From Amycolatopsis oliviviridis (GTDB lineage Bacteria; Actinomycetota; Actinomycetes; Mycobacteriales; Pseudonocardiaceae), in assembly GCF_014654365.1 (NCBI RefSeq), contig NZ_BNAY01000002.1:62001-126000 (forward strand): a stretch of DNA of 64,000 nt, in the 5' to 3' direction. Positions 15,133-24,472 of this stretch are shown here, piece by piece (within the stretch, counting starts at the first letter, position 1; each line of letters starts with the position of its first letter). The notes below the pieces were generated by a model that had not been told where the DNA came from, searched no databases, and was given only the letters and a program-made list of their open reading frames with translations. A program made the translations under genes and the position numbers.

Positions 15133-16107
15133 GTGGACGCGACGGCGGCACAGACCAACGACTCCATCGCGGGGCTCAGGCCCGTCGCGGCTTTCTCTGC
15201 GGATAGTGTCGTCGGGGTGGTGGTCAATCCTGGTGCCGGTCTTCGGCGGGAGCAGCAGCGGTGGTCATGGGAGTATCCGGTCGGCCCGCGCTGGTTGCTC
15301 TGTGGCGACATCGGCGCCGATTCTTCTGACGACGTCCCGTTGGCGCTGTGCGCGGAAATCGAGGGACTGTTCGCCGACGCCCCCGCGGACCGGCTGACAG
15401 CACCAGTGCAGCGAGTCAGGCTCCTCGGTTGCCGACCGGAACCCGCGTTACTGGCCGCACTCGACGCGCTGGGACAGTCGTCCAAGGCCGGCCTACGCCG
15501 CCGCCGGATCCGCGGCGAGGTCCACGCTGTCGCCACCGATGGATCCGCCGGCCGGGTGATCGACGCTGTGGTGTCCGGAACGGTCAACGCCGCCGGTCCG
15601 TCGCGGCTCGGCGCCGGACTCCTGGACGTGACCGTCGACATGGGCGCGAGGGAGCCGTTGCCGACGGGAATCCTCGACATCCTGGAGCATTGGCGCACCG
15701 GACGACCGTCCCGGCGGAACCTGTGGGCCGGCTACGACAGAGAGCTGCGGCATCGATGGGCGGGAGTGGCGCTCGGACACAGCCTCAGCGCACCCGACGG
15801 GCAACCCGGGACCACCTACGATCTCGACGGCCGGTTCGTGACCGACATCGAGGGGTTCTACTGCGCGATCGGTGAGGCGATCAACGGCCCAGGCGGGTAC
15901 TTCGGCTGGAACCTCGACGCTCTGGAAGACTGCCTCCGCGGAGATTTCGGCGCACAGACCCCGTTTCGCCTGGCGTGGCATAACTCGGCCATCGCCCGCG
16001 AGCACCTGGTCGCCGGCAACGACCGGCGGCGGCCGGGCCCGGCGATCACCCTCGAATACCTCCTGGACATGCTCACGAAGCACCGAATCGAGATCAACCT
16101 GCACTGA
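15133..16107 (+). CDS. Protein with C-terminal barstar-like domain
   Basis: The last ~100 residues of this 324-residue protein match barstar-family inhibitors: DLDGRFVTDIEGFYCAIGEA, then GPGGYFGWNLDALEDCLRG and a PFRLAWHNSAIAREHL segment. Barstar proteins neutralise barnase-type RNases of toxin systems. The N-terminal ~200 residues are not recognised. A later GTG at 15217 is also possible as start; neither has a strong ribosome site. No ribonuclease toxin gene is adjacent, so this may be an orphan immunity protein or a regulatory protein using the fold. Confidence 0.7.
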   Translation: MDATAAQTNDSIAGLRPVAAFSADSVVGVVVNPGAGLRREQQRWSWEYPVGPRWLLCGDIGADSSDDVPLALCAEIEGLFADAPADRLTAPVQRVRLLGCRPEPALLAALDALGQSSKAGLRRRRIRGEVHAVATDGSAGRVIDAVVSGTVNAAGPSRLGAGLLDVTVDMGAREPLPTGILDILEHWRTGRPSRRNLWAGYDRELRHRWAGVALGHSLSAPDGQPGTTYDLDGRFVTDIEGFYCAIGEAINGPGGYFGWNLDALEDCLRGDFGAQTPFRLAWHNSAIAREHLVAGNDRRRPGPAITLEYLLDMLTKHRIEINLH

Positions 16108-16176
16108 GCCGTACGGTCGGCCACAGCACATCATCTCGGTCGGCCTGACGAAACCGGCTCCGCCCAGTGCACATGG

Positions 16177-16749
16177 TTATTTCCGGACTGTTAAACGATA
16201 TGGACTGGACCTCCATAGTGTCCGCACACAGACTGCCGTGAGCGCAAGACCCAGCACCCATGCCAACGTTTCAAGAACTGACACCAATACGGCTTGCTGA
16301 GTCCATTTATTCGACACAAACGGCCACGCGATCAGCACAATCAGGGCGAGCGCCCCAGCTCCGGGAAATATTAGCATATTAGGATTTCCCCATTCAAATA
16401 GTTTAATCGTCTCCACTCTCCTCTTCTCGATCACCCAATCCTCCCAATTGAGGCCTCCAGGCACGCGCATACTCAAGTGCGTCCGAATATACTTTGCAAT
16501 CCCCATTATTGCATGGGCGTGCATTGCATGCCGAGTGCCGAGCATATACGACGTCAGTGGAACTATTAACAGCAAGGGTACTCGATCTTGGCTGGTCATC
16601 GCGAATCCAAAGATGGCGCCGGATCCGGTAATTTGAAGGCTCATGATCTTCCATTGCGTTTCCGCACGCAGCTGCATTTCGGCCCTCAAGGCCACAAACT
16701 CGGCGAGGGGACCTTCGTGCTGTCCTGAAACTTCCGGCACTGTCGACAC
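16177..16749 (-). CDS. Small membrane protein in AT-richer patch
   Basis: This 190-residue protein has about four hydrophobic segments, near residues 37-53, 58-77, 127-147 and 157-178, joined by a cytoplasmic-type loop rich in charged residues. I do not recognise the family. The gene and its flanks (about 16,180-17,000) contain many more A/T runs than the rest of the window, which suggests recent acquisition. It lies downstream of, and on the same strand as, the lipase-STAND gene, about 250 bases away. It could be that protein's membrane partner, but there is no direct evidence. Confidence 0.65.
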   Translation of the reverse strand: MSTVPEVSGQHEGPLAEFVALRAEMQLRAETQWKIMSLQITGSGAIFGFAMTSQDRVPLLLIVPLTSYMLGTRHAMHAHAIMGIAKYIRTHLSMRVPGGLNWEDWVIEKRRVETIKLFEWGNPNMLIFPGAGALALIVLIAWPFVSNKWTQQAVLVSVLETLAWVLGLALTAVCVRTLWRSSPYRLTVRK

Positions 16750-17000
16750 TTTAATGCCTCCATGTGATCATTGCCTCGATAACGCCTATTGTGCCAGTTT
16801 GACGCCGACCGAGACCAGAGTCGACTGGGTGAAAGCAGCGGAGAGCGGAATAATATGTCGTCGATATTTGACCAAAAGTCCACTGCCGCTTGACTGACAG
16901 ATAGGAAAGACGCACATCAGACATAGTTCACCAGTCGGTCGTTCGCTGAAACACGCGTCCGCTCATGCCGATGAGCGGTCGTTGTGAGCGACGGTACGTG
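16750..17000. other. Intergenic AT-richer spacer, no gene seen
   Basis: This spacer between the membrane-protein start and the end of the lipase-STAND gene has lower GC than its surroundings and no convincing reading frame. It probably holds the promoter of the membrane protein; no clear -10/-35 pair stood out. Confidence 0.4.
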
Positions 17001-19463
17001 TCAGCTTCGCGGGGTCCCGTCCGGGTTCAGACCATGCGCCAGGATCACCTGGCGTTCCTCCTCGGAGAGGCCGACGATCGCCCAGTCTTCGATGGCGCGT
17101 CGGGCATAGCCGTCGCCGGCGGCGATCATGCGCAGGAGTTCGGTGAGGTTGCCGGTCGCGCAGAGGTGTTCGACGAAGTGCCGGCCACCGCGATTGCTGA
17201 ATGACGCGAGCTGGCGAAGCTTGTCGATCTCGCCGTGACGCTCATAAAGTTTGGCGAGTCGACGGCGAACATAAGAGTCGTTGGAACCTACAGCGAGTTC
17301 GACCAGTTCATCGTAGTTGTCGTCGGCAAGTAACTGGTCGGCGCGATCACGGCTTGATGACCTGAAGCCAGGTTTTATCGACAGGGCCTGCCTTTCGGTG
17401 GCGGCGTCGGGACGCGGTACCGGCAGAACCGGGAGTTCCGGCTTGACGGCGGGTGGTTCCGGGGTGGGCGCGGCCGCGGCGGCCGCCAGTTCAAGCTCGG
17501 CAGCAAGGGGATGCAGTAGCCGATGCCCGGCTGAACGTGCCAGCACTTCGAGCGGGAACCGGGTGAGGCCGACCATCGCGAAGAGACGCCACACCGTTTC
17601 AGGCAACGGCTCGTGGAACCGCACGAGCTTGCCGAATTCGAGAAGTGGATCGAAGAGTGTGTAGGTTCCGGAGGAATCGGGGAACGGCGGCCGCAATGCC
17701 CACACCGCCTCCTCGAGTGGATTCGTCGCCTCGGCCAGAGCGTCTTCGAACCAGGTCGGAGATTCCGGTGGCCGCTCCAGATAAGCGGGTGTGGCGCCAC
17801 GGAGCAAGGGCAGAGTCAGCGGCATTCGGGGGTCCACACCGAAACCCAAGATCGCCAAGTCGATAGCCGCATCGAGGAGGCTGCGCGTCTCACGCTTGAC
17901 CGGCGATTGCCACAGATTGATCGTCCAATGAGCGCCGGCGAGCATCTGGGGCGGGCTGACGACCCGCTGCCTCAGAGCTGCGGCAAGCAGGTTGTCCTCC
18001 GCGTCGATCGAACGCGCCCAACCTCGTCGACGTTCCGCGTCCGACCACGATTCCAAAACCGGCACGGGTGAACCGGCGTAGGTCGCTAGTTCTTTCATGG
18101 CGAAGGAGTCGGCCAACGCGGTCGGCTGGTTCGCCGAACCGACCACCGGCGCATGCCACATGGTTGCGACGGCAACCGCTTGGTAGGTCCGTCCATGGTC
18201 ACGCAGGACAGCCAGAGCGGCTTTCACCGCTCCGGCCACGCCGGTACCCGATCTCAGGTTGTCGAGCCACAACACGACGCCACCCTTGGACAGCTTCGCC
18301 CGGCTCAACCGCTCAATGTCCTCGGGGTTGTTCATGTTCACGAAATGCCAGTCGGGCAAGAACTCACGGACCGCCTCCCAGGCGGAGCGACTCTTGCCGG
18401 TGCATGAGCGACCGATGAGGATGACCGCGCCCGACGGGTCGTCGACCACGCGCCTCAGCCGTGCACGGAGATCGGCGTCATGATCCCGGAGTGCGTACGA
18501 GCAAATTTGGCTGCGTGGCGTCTTGTGGTTCAGCCAAAGCGCGATAGGCGAGTCGGAGTCCACCAGAGGAACACTCGGCTTCACCCCAGTATCCAAAGGG
18601 TTGACATCGCGCACATACGGCAAGGCCTCGTCGACGTCGAGCTCGCAGGTCTCCTCTTGGTGGCCGGCGCCGGCCGGGCTGGTCCGCAGTGCCGTGATGA
18701 TTCCGGTGACGAAGAGCTTGATCTGGCCGTAGACCAGGTCGCTGGGAGCACTGGGTTTGCAGATGTCGATGTGGTCCGCGTCCACCGAAATCGGTGTCTG
18801 GCCAGGGATTCCGGGGTCGGCCGAGCCCGCGTCGACCACCTGTATCCCCTTGGTCGGCCGGGTCTCGTAGAAGATCTTGTGCTTGATATCCGATGTCGGG
18901 TGAACGGACCAGTTACGGTATCTGGTGTTGAGCTGCCGAAGATGCGCGCTGTTGCGTTCCAGGCCGTCGACAGCTTCCGTCTTGCGGTAGACGACGGCTA
19001 ACGCCTTGACGACGGCCTTGGTGACGATGTCAGAGCCGGTGTGCGGGGTGGCCAGGAACACCACACCGCGGGTGGCGGTGGCGAACTCGGTGTAGTCTGC
19101 GCGGCCGTCGGCCGCGTGCAGCAGCATCTCTTTTACCACCAGTCCGCCCATGCTGTGAGTGACGAAGCACAGCGGGCGCTGTCCGATCCCGTCCTTCTCC
19201 AGGTGGGCCAGCAGGCTGATCGCCCGGTCCTGGATCGGCATCGCGTGGCCCAGCCAATGGCTCGACGCCGCATCGTAATCCAAGGACCAGACGGACACTC
19301 CCTCTATGTCCTGCCCAAGCCACTCGGGCCAGAACGAACCTTCCCGCTTCGCCGACCAGCTCTTACGGGCGTCGCCGTCAAGGCCGTGCACAAAAACGAC
19401 GTCCAACACCGGGGCCTCGTCCGTACTCACCACGACGAGTTCGGTCACCGCTTGCCCCCGCAT
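17001..19463 (-). CDS. Alpha/beta-hydrolase (lipase-like) fused to STAND-type P-loop ATPase
   Basis: The N-terminal ~250 residues are an esterase/lipase of the DUF676/PGAP1-like type: VVFVHGLDGD, nucleophile THSMGG near residue 103, and FLATPHTGSD. A P-loop domain follows, with Walker A GRSCTGKSRSAW near residue 350 and a Walker B-like VVLWLDNL. The C terminus is helical with repeat-like segments (RRRLAKLYERHGEIDKLRQLA). Enzyme-plus-STAND architectures are common in bacterial immunity and cell-suicide systems. I prefer the start at 19463 or the GTG at 19448 over upstream codons, because the preceding 50 residues look non-coding. The substrate and trigger are unknown. Confidence 0.75.
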   Translation of the reverse strand: MRGQAVTELVVVSTDEAPVLDVVFVHGLDGDARKSWSAKREGSFWPEWLGQDIEGVSVWSLDYDAASSHWLGHAMPIQDRAISLLAHLEKDGIGQRPLCFVTHSMGGLVVKEMLLHAADGRADYTEFATATRGVVFLATPHTGSDIVTKAVVKALAVVYRKTEAVDGLERNSAHLRQLNTRYRNWSVHPTSDIKHKIFYETRPTKGIQVVDAGSADPGIPGQTPISVDADHIDICKPSAPSDLVYGQIKLFVTGIITALRTSPAGAGHQEETCELDVDEALPYVRDVNPLDTGVKPSVPLVDSDSPIALWLNHKTPRSQICSYALRDHDADLRARLRRVVDDPSGAVILIGRSCTGKSRSAWEAVREFLPDWHFVNMNNPEDIERLSRAKLSKGGVVLWLDNLRSGTGVAGAVKAALAVLRDHGRTYQAVAVATMWHAPVVGSANQPTALADSFAMKELATYAGSPVPVLESWSDAERRRGWARSIDAEDNLLAAALRQRVVSPPQMLAGAHWTINLWQSPVKRETRSLLDAAIDLAILGFGVDPRMPLTLPLLRGATPAYLERPPESPTWFEDALAEATNPLEEAVWALRPPFPDSSGTYTLFDPLLEFGKLVRFHEPLPETVWRLFAMVGLTRFPLEVLARSAGHRLLHPLAAELELAAAAAAPTPEPPAVKPELPVLPVPRPDAATERQALSIKPGFRSSSRDRADQLLADDNYDELVELAVGSNDSYVRRRLAKLYERHGEIDKLRQLASFSNRGGRHFVEHLCATGNLTELLRMIAAGDGYARRAIEDWAIVGLSEEERQVILAHGLNPDGTPRS

Positions 19464-19616
19464 CGAATTCGCGCACCCCACCGCCACCTCGGCTTGGTGA
19501 ACTGTCGCTTGACACCGCAGCCGCGTTACAGACCCGACCGCAGTCCGTAAACATCCGCGCATGCCGTGGTCGCCCGAGTAGGGCCTTGGTACGAGGACGA
19601 CCCGCCCGGACACGGC

Positions 19617-20606
19617 CTAGCTGTTCACCGCCGGGACGACATGCTTCGCGAAGAGGTCGATGCTGGAGCGGTCGTACGCGGCGTCGGGGAAGTTGAAGAT
19701 CGCGTAGGTCATGCCGAGCTTTTCCAGCTCGGCCAGTCGCTCGGCGACCTGCTCGGGCGTGCCGACGCCCACTCCTGCGGTGAAGACCGAGTACGCGCGC
19801 TCGGCCGCTTCCGGGGACGCGTACCTCGCGTAGTGGTCCTTGAGCCAGGCCAGCTTGTCCTGGACCTCTTTCTCGGTCTCGGCGATGACGCCGTTGTGGT
19901 TGGCCGAGCGCACGATCGCGCCGAAGTCCGTGCCGACGTCCTTGCAGTGCGCGGCCAGGATCTCCGACTTGCGGGTGAATGTCTCGCTGTCGGCGGCGAA
20001 GTTGGTGTACTTCGCGAATCGCGCGGCGATCCGCAGGGTCTTCTTCTCGCCACCACCGGCGATCCACAGGGGGATCCCGCCGTCCTGCAGCGGTAGCGGG
20101 CGCAGGATCGCGCCGTCGGTGCGGTAGTGCTCGCCGTCCAATGTGGACTTTCCGGTGGTCCACAGGTCCCGCATGATCCGGACGCCTTCGTCGAGCCGGG
20201 CGAGCCGCTCGCCGGCACTCGGGAAGCCGTAGCCGTAAGCCCGCCACTCGTGCTCGTACCAGCCGGCGCCGATCCCCATCTCGACGCGCCCGCCGGAGAT
20301 GATGTCGGTGGTCGCGGCGACCTTCGCCAGGTACGCCGGGTTACGGTAGCCCATGCAGGTGCACATCTGCCCGAGCCGGATGGTCTCGGTGGCCGCGGCG
20401 AAGGCCGACATCACTGACCACGCCTCGTGGGTGGCCTCCTCGGTCGGCTCCGGCACCGTGTGGAAGTGGTCGTAGACCCAGATCGATTCGAAGGGCCCGG
20501 CCTCCGCGTGTTTCGCGATGCCGAGCATGGTCTTCCAGTGGTCCACAGGTTCGATGCCGGCCAGGTCCAGCCGCCAGCCCTGCGGGACGAAGAGTCCGAA
20601 GCGCAT
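19617..20606 (-). CDS. LLM-class F420-dependent oxidoreductase
   Basis: This 329-residue TIM-barrel protein belongs to the luciferase-like monooxygenase family that uses F420 in actinobacteria. It begins MRFGLFVPQGW, with GFPSAGERLARLDEG and the PLPLQDGGIPLWIAGGGEKK segment typical of F420-LLM subgroups. The ATG at 20606 gives the usual N terminus; upstream in-frame codons were rejected. It diverges from the HelD-like gene. The substrate is unknown. Confidence 0.87.
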   Translation of the reverse strand: MRFGLFVPQGWRLDLAGIEPVDHWKTMLGIAKHAEAGPFESIWVYDHFHTVPEPTEEATHEAWSVMSAFAAATETIRLGQMCTCMGYRNPAYLAKVAATTDIISGGRVEMGIGAGWYEHEWRAYGYGFPSAGERLARLDEGVRIMRDLWTTGKSTLDGEHYRTDGAILRPLPLQDGGIPLWIAGGGEKKTLRIAARFAKYTNFAADSETFTRKSEILAAHCKDVGTDFGAIVRSANHNGVIAETEKEVQDKLAWLKDHYARYASPEAAERAYSVFTAGVGVGTPEQVAERLAELEKLGMTYAIFNFPDAAYDRSSIDLFAKHVVPAVNS

Positions 20607-20813
20607 GATCCTCAACCTAGCCTGCAGACCCGCCACACGGCGCGTTCGCCGGGGATTCCAGCCGGACGAACTCCAGCAGCCAGCCCTCCGGCGGCAGCTC
20701 CGCCGTTCACTCTCCCAGCGGCTGAGGCCGAGGGAAAGAACAAGACTGTTTTTCCGCGAGGTCACTCCGCATCCTCGATGTCACTGAGCATCGATCGCCC
20801 GGGGAGTGTTCGA

Positions 20814-22871
20814 GTGACCATCACCGAGATCGACGTCGAGCAGGAGTACCTGGCGGTCTTGTACGCCCGGGTGGATGCCCTGCGCGAACAGGCGGCCACA
20901 CGGTTGGCGGCCGTGCGGCGTGCCGGCGAAGACTACGCGGCGATAGCCACCTGGCAGGCGGAAGTGACCCGCCTTGACGGGGTGGAACAGGGGCTGTGCT
21001 TCGGGCGGCTGGACCTGCGCGACGGCCATCGTGTGTACGTGGGGCGGCTGGGGTTGTTCCGGGACACCGACGACGAGCCCTTGATGGTGGACTGGCGCGC
21101 ACCGGTGGCCCAGCCGTTCTACGCCGCGACCGCGACCGAGCCGCACGGTGTCCGGCGACGGCGGCGCATCATCACGCGGGGCCGCAGGGTCGTCGGGCTC
21201 GACGACGAGCTGCTCGACCCGGACCACGCCGCCGACGGCAGCCTGGTCGGGGACGGCGCGCTGCTGGCGGCGGTGACAGCCGATCGGACCGGGAGGATGC
21301 GCGACATCGTCACGACCCTGCAGGCCGAGCAGGACCGGATCATCCGGAGCGAGCACCAAGGAGTGCTGGTGGTGCAGGGTGGCCCGGGCACGGGAAAGAC
21401 CGCTGTCGCGTTGCACCGGGTCGCCTACCTGCTCTATACGCATCTCCACCTGCGTGCCCGCGGTGTCCTGGTCGTGGGCCCCAGCAGGCTCTTCCTCGAC
21501 TACATCGGCCAGGTCCTGCCCGGCCTGGGCGAGAACACCGTGGTGACGGCGACCATCGCCGACCTGTGCCCGGGCATCGAGGTCAGCCGGGTGGATCCGC
21601 CGAAGACCGCCGGGCTCAAGGGCCGGGCGGACATGGCCGAACGGTTGAGGGCAGCGGTCCGCGCGCGGGTCCGGATTCCCGACGAACCGATGGACATCGA
21701 GTTCGAGCAGCAGGCACTGCGGCTCGAGCCGGAGACCTGCCGCCGTGCCGTGCGGAGGGCCCGGCAGACCGGGCTGCCGCATAACCAGGCCAGGCTGGTC
21801 TTCGCGCGGGAGATCGTGGACGCCCTTGCGCAGGGCCTGATCGAGGACCTGGAGACGGTGGTGCTCACCGATACCGGCGAAGCGCTGGACGGCGGCAGCC
21901 CTGATGGCCGGCTGAGCGAAGCCGACCTGCGCGCGTTGGCGGCCGCGGGTGTCGTGATCGGCCAGGACGATCACGACGGACCGAGAAACCTGCTGGACGA
22001 GACCGACAAGGCCCGTCTCAAGGGCAGCCTGCTGGCTGATGCCGGCGTCCAGGACGTGCTCGACGACCTGTGGCCGCTGCTGACTCCGCAGCACGCGGTG
22101 TCGGACGTCGTCGACGGTCCGGACGCCGGCTGGAGCGTCGCCGACATCCCGTTGCTGGACGAGGCCGCTGCCTTGATCGGCCAAGGCGGCAGCCCGGCGA
22201 CGTTCGGACACGTCGTCGTCGACGAGGCACAAGAACTGTCCGCCATGGCCTGGCGGATGCTGATGCGCCGCTGCCCCAGCAGGTCGATGACCGTCCTCGG
22301 CGACCTCGCTCAGACCGGGAACCCGGCGGGCGCCTCCTCGTGGGAACGCGTGCTGCGGCCGCACCTGGACGACCGTTGGCGGCTGGCCCAGCTCACCGTC
22401 AACTACCGCACCCCAGCGGAGATCATGGCCGCCACCGCGGACCTGCTCGCCGCCCACCATCCCGGACTGCGGCCACCCCGGTCGGTCCGCTCCACCGGCC
22501 GGCCTCCGTGGCGGCTGCGCACCACCCCCGCCGAGTTGCCGAAAGTCGTCGCCGACCTGGTCGCTACCCACACCGAAGGCCGGCTGGCGATCGTCGCTCC
22601 GGGCAAGCGCCTCGGACGGCTGGCCGCCGAGTTGTCCCTGGCCACGATGCCGGACCTGACGGACAAGGTGGTGCTACTGGCTCCCCTGCAGGCCAAGGGG
22701 CTGGAATTCGACTCGGTCCTGATCATCGACCCGGCGGCGATCCTCGACGCGGCACCGCTGGGCCACAACGACCTGTATGTCGCCATGACCAGGGCCACCC
22801 ACCGGCTGGGCATCGTGCATCCCGGTCCCCCACCGGACGAGCTGTCGGCCATCCCGGAACTCACACCCTGA
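20814..22871 (+). CDS. HelD-like RNA polymerase-associated ATPase (UvrD/Rep superfamily 1)
   Basis: This 685-residue protein has an N-terminal coiled-coil arm (residues 1-60), then Walker A QGGPGTGKTAVALHR near residue 190, the HVVVDEAQELSAMAWRML motif II, a GDLAQTG motif, and the C-terminal superfamily-1 motifs (LAPLQAKGLEFDSVLI, YVAMTRATHRLG). HelD proteins remove stalled RNA polymerase from DNA; some actinobacterial homologues (HelR) give rifamycin tolerance. The GTG at 20814 is preferred because GGGGAG lies seven bases upstream. I looked for a rifamycin-associated element upstream and did not see one. Confidence 0.85.
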   Translation: MTITEIDVEQEYLAVLYARVDALREQAATRLAAVRRAGEDYAAIATWQAEVTRLDGVEQGLCFGRLDLRDGHRVYVGRLGLFRDTDDEPLMVDWRAPVAQPFYAATATEPHGVRRRRRIITRGRRVVGLDDELLDPDHAADGSLVGDGALLAAVTADRTGRMRDIVTTLQAEQDRIIRSEHQGVLVVQGGPGTGKTAVALHRVAYLLYTHLHLRARGVLVVGPSRLFLDYIGQVLPGLGENTVVTATIADLCPGIEVSRVDPPKTAGLKGRADMAERLRAAVRARVRIPDEPMDIEFEQQALRLEPETCRRAVRRARQTGLPHNQARLVFAREIVDALAQGLIEDLETVVLTDTGEALDGGSPDGRLSEADLRALAAAGVVIGQDDHDGPRNLLDETDKARLKGSLLADAGVQDVLDDLWPLLTPQHAVSDVVDGPDAGWSVADIPLLDEAAALIGQGGSPATFGHVVVDEAQELSAMAWRMLMRRCPSRSMTVLGDLAQTGNPAGASSWERVLRPHLDDRWRLAQLTVNYRTPAEIMAATADLLAAHHPGLRPPRSVRSTGRPPWRLRTTPAELPKVVADLVATHTEGRLAIVAPGKRLGRLAAELSLATMPDLTDKVVLLAPLQAKGLEFDSVLIIDPAAILDAAPLGHNDLYVAMTRATHRLGIVHPGPPPDELSAIPELTP

Positions 22872-22903
22872 CGACACCCACTGCGTTCCTCCTCGGGGCC
22901 ATA

Positions 22904-22929
22904 CGGGGCCGCTGGAGGTAGCGGCCCCG
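22904..22929. terminator. GC-rich hairpin between convergent genes
   Basis: CGGGGCCGCT (22904-22913) pairs with AGCGGCCCCG (22920-22929) around the loop GGAGGT. It lies between the stops of the HelD-like and SRPBCC genes and probably terminates both; no U-tract is present. Confidence 0.65.
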
Positions 22930-22940
22930 AGCCACCGACG

Positions 22941-23456
22941 TCATCCGGCCGTGCCCTCGAGGTGCGCCTTGATCAGTTCCAGGCCGACCTGGATGCGGGC
23001 CGGGTCCTCGACCGGGTGCGGGCCGGGCGGCTCGGTGTCCGGGACCAGTCGCTCGAACAGGCGGCAGAACAGGGTCGTTCCGTCGCCGAGGTCGAAGGTG
23101 GTGAAGGTGGCGATCGCGTGCATCGCCGGGGCCAGGGAGCCGTCGTCGAGCACGTCCCGGCCGACCACCGTCCACAGCTTGCCGGGGACCCGCGCCACCA
23201 CGGTGTAGAGCTTCGGCTTCTCGTTCAGCTCCGGCTGGATGGTTTCGAGCAGTACGTCGCCCATCTCGGCGGGGACGCCTTCGGTGCCGCGTCGCACCTC
23301 GGTGCCGAGGGCCATCGGCAGCCATTTCGGCAGGTTCGACCAGGTGGTCACCCAGTCGTACACGGCCTGTACCGGGCGGTTGATGACGATGCGGTTTTCG
23401 ACGAACCGGATGTTCAGGTTGTCCGGGATCTGGGGGACGTACAATTCCACTGACAT
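22941..23456 (-). CDS. SRPBCC family protein (polyketide cyclase/dehydrase-like)
   Basis: This 171-residue protein has the SRPBCC hydrophobic-cavity fold: IVINRPVQAVYDWVTTWSNLPKWLPMA at the start and a long C-terminal helix (ARIQVGLELIKAHLEG). Such domains bind or reshape small aromatic or lipid ligands. It lies 91 bases downstream of the ring-cleavage dioxygenase gene on the same strand, so it probably belongs to that catabolic group. The exact role is unknown. Confidence 0.78.
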   Translation of the reverse strand: MSVELYVPQIPDNLNIRFVENRIVINRPVQAVYDWVTTWSNLPKWLPMALGTEVRRGTEGVPAEMGDVLLETIQPELNEKPKLYTVVARVPGKLWTVVGRDVLDDGSLAPAMHAIATFTTFDLGDGTTLFCRLFERLVPDTEPPGPHPVEDPARIQVGLELIKAHLEGTAG

Positions 23457-23547
23457 GACTTCTCCTTTTCTGGTCAGGCGCGAGATCTTCCAGCGCCTCT
23501 GACTTTTTCGATTTCCGGTGACGCGTCCTCTCGCCGGTCCGGCGCGG

Positions 23548-24471
23548 TCACCGGGAGGGTGCGTGCTGTCCGGTCATGAGCGCGGCGAGGTCGTCCGGTT
23601 CCAGGAACGACGGCGGCGGGGGCGGGCCCCAGCTGAACAGGCCTTGGGCACCCTCGAAGACTTCCGGGGTCCAGATCTCGTCCTCGGGGATGCAGTCCAT
23701 GTCGGCGTAGTACTCGCTGAAGTTCCCCGCCGGATCCTTGAGGTACCAGAAGAAGTTGGATCCCGCGTAGTGCCTGCCGAGGCCCCAGACATGTCGCTCG
23801 GGGTTGCCCGCCAGCATCGCCGCCGCGCCTCGCCCGACGTCGTCGATGTCGTCGACCTGCCAGGACGTGTGATGCAGGAAGTTCACCGGTGCCGCGAGCG
23901 CCAGCACGTTGTGGTGATCGACCGAGCAGCGCAGAAAGGCGCCCTTGTTCCCGATGTAGTCGCTGACCTTGAAACCGAGCCCCTCGGTGAAGAACCCCAT
24001 GGTGGCTTCGAGATCGGTCGTGCCCACCACGCAGTGACCGAGTTTCTTGGGCCGGATCGGGTCCTCACGCAGCACTCCGGGCGCCCGGCCGAACCGCTCG
24101 ATGCGACCGGGCCCGTTGTAGGGGGTGGCCGGGACGGGCCGCTGCACGATTCTCGGCGCGATTTCGACACGGACGGTGAATCCGGAAACCGGCTCGATCG
24201 CGGTGACCGCGGTGCCGTCCGTGCCACCCGCCACGCCGAGGCGATCCAGCCGCGACGCGGCCCGCGCGACGTCGTCGGCATCGTCGACCCCCACCCCGAG
24301 TTCGAGCACCCGTCGGGATACGGCGTGCCGGACCTGCAGCTGCTCGCCGCCTTCGCGAGTGCTGAAGGCCCCGTCACCGAGGTGGGTGAGCCCGAACTCG
24401 GAGTAGTAGGCGATGGTTTCCGCGACGTTCGGGACTCCCATGGTGACCCGGGTGAGGCGGTGCATGCCCAT
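23548..24471 (-). CDS. Two-domain VOC extradiol ring-cleavage dioxygenase
   Basis: This 307-residue protein has two glyoxalase/VOC modules. The expected metal triad of type I extradiol dioxygenases is present: histidine in KKLGHCVVGTTDL, histidine in VWGLGRHYAGSNFFWYL, and glutamate in NFSEYYADMD. Such enzymes cut catechol-type rings beside the hydroxyls with Fe(II). The ATG at 24471 follows AGGAGG and sits one base after the stop of the FAA-hydrolase gene, so translation is coupled. Substrate is unknown; a biphenyl- or catechol-like diol is plausible. Confidence 0.85.
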   Translation of the reverse strand: MGMHRLTRVTMGVPNVAETIAYYSEFGLTHLGDGAFSTREGGEQLQVRHAVSRRVLELGVGVDDADDVARAASRLDRLGVAGGTDGTAVTAIEPVSGFTVRVEIAPRIVQRPVPATPYNGPGRIERFGRAPGVLREDPIRPKKLGHCVVGTTDLEATMGFFTEGLGFKVSDYIGNKGAFLRCSVDHHNVLALAAPVNFLHHTSWQVDDIDDVGRGAAAMLAGNPERHVWGLGRHYAGSNFFWYLKDPAGNFSEYYADMDCIPEDEIWTPEVFEGAQGLFSWGPPPPPSFLEPDDLAALMTGQHAPSR

Positions 24472-24472
24472 G

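Noticed and set aside
20607..20813. Possible rifamycin-associated element upstream of the HelD-like gene
   Set aside because: No sequence resembling the conserved palindromic element was seen.
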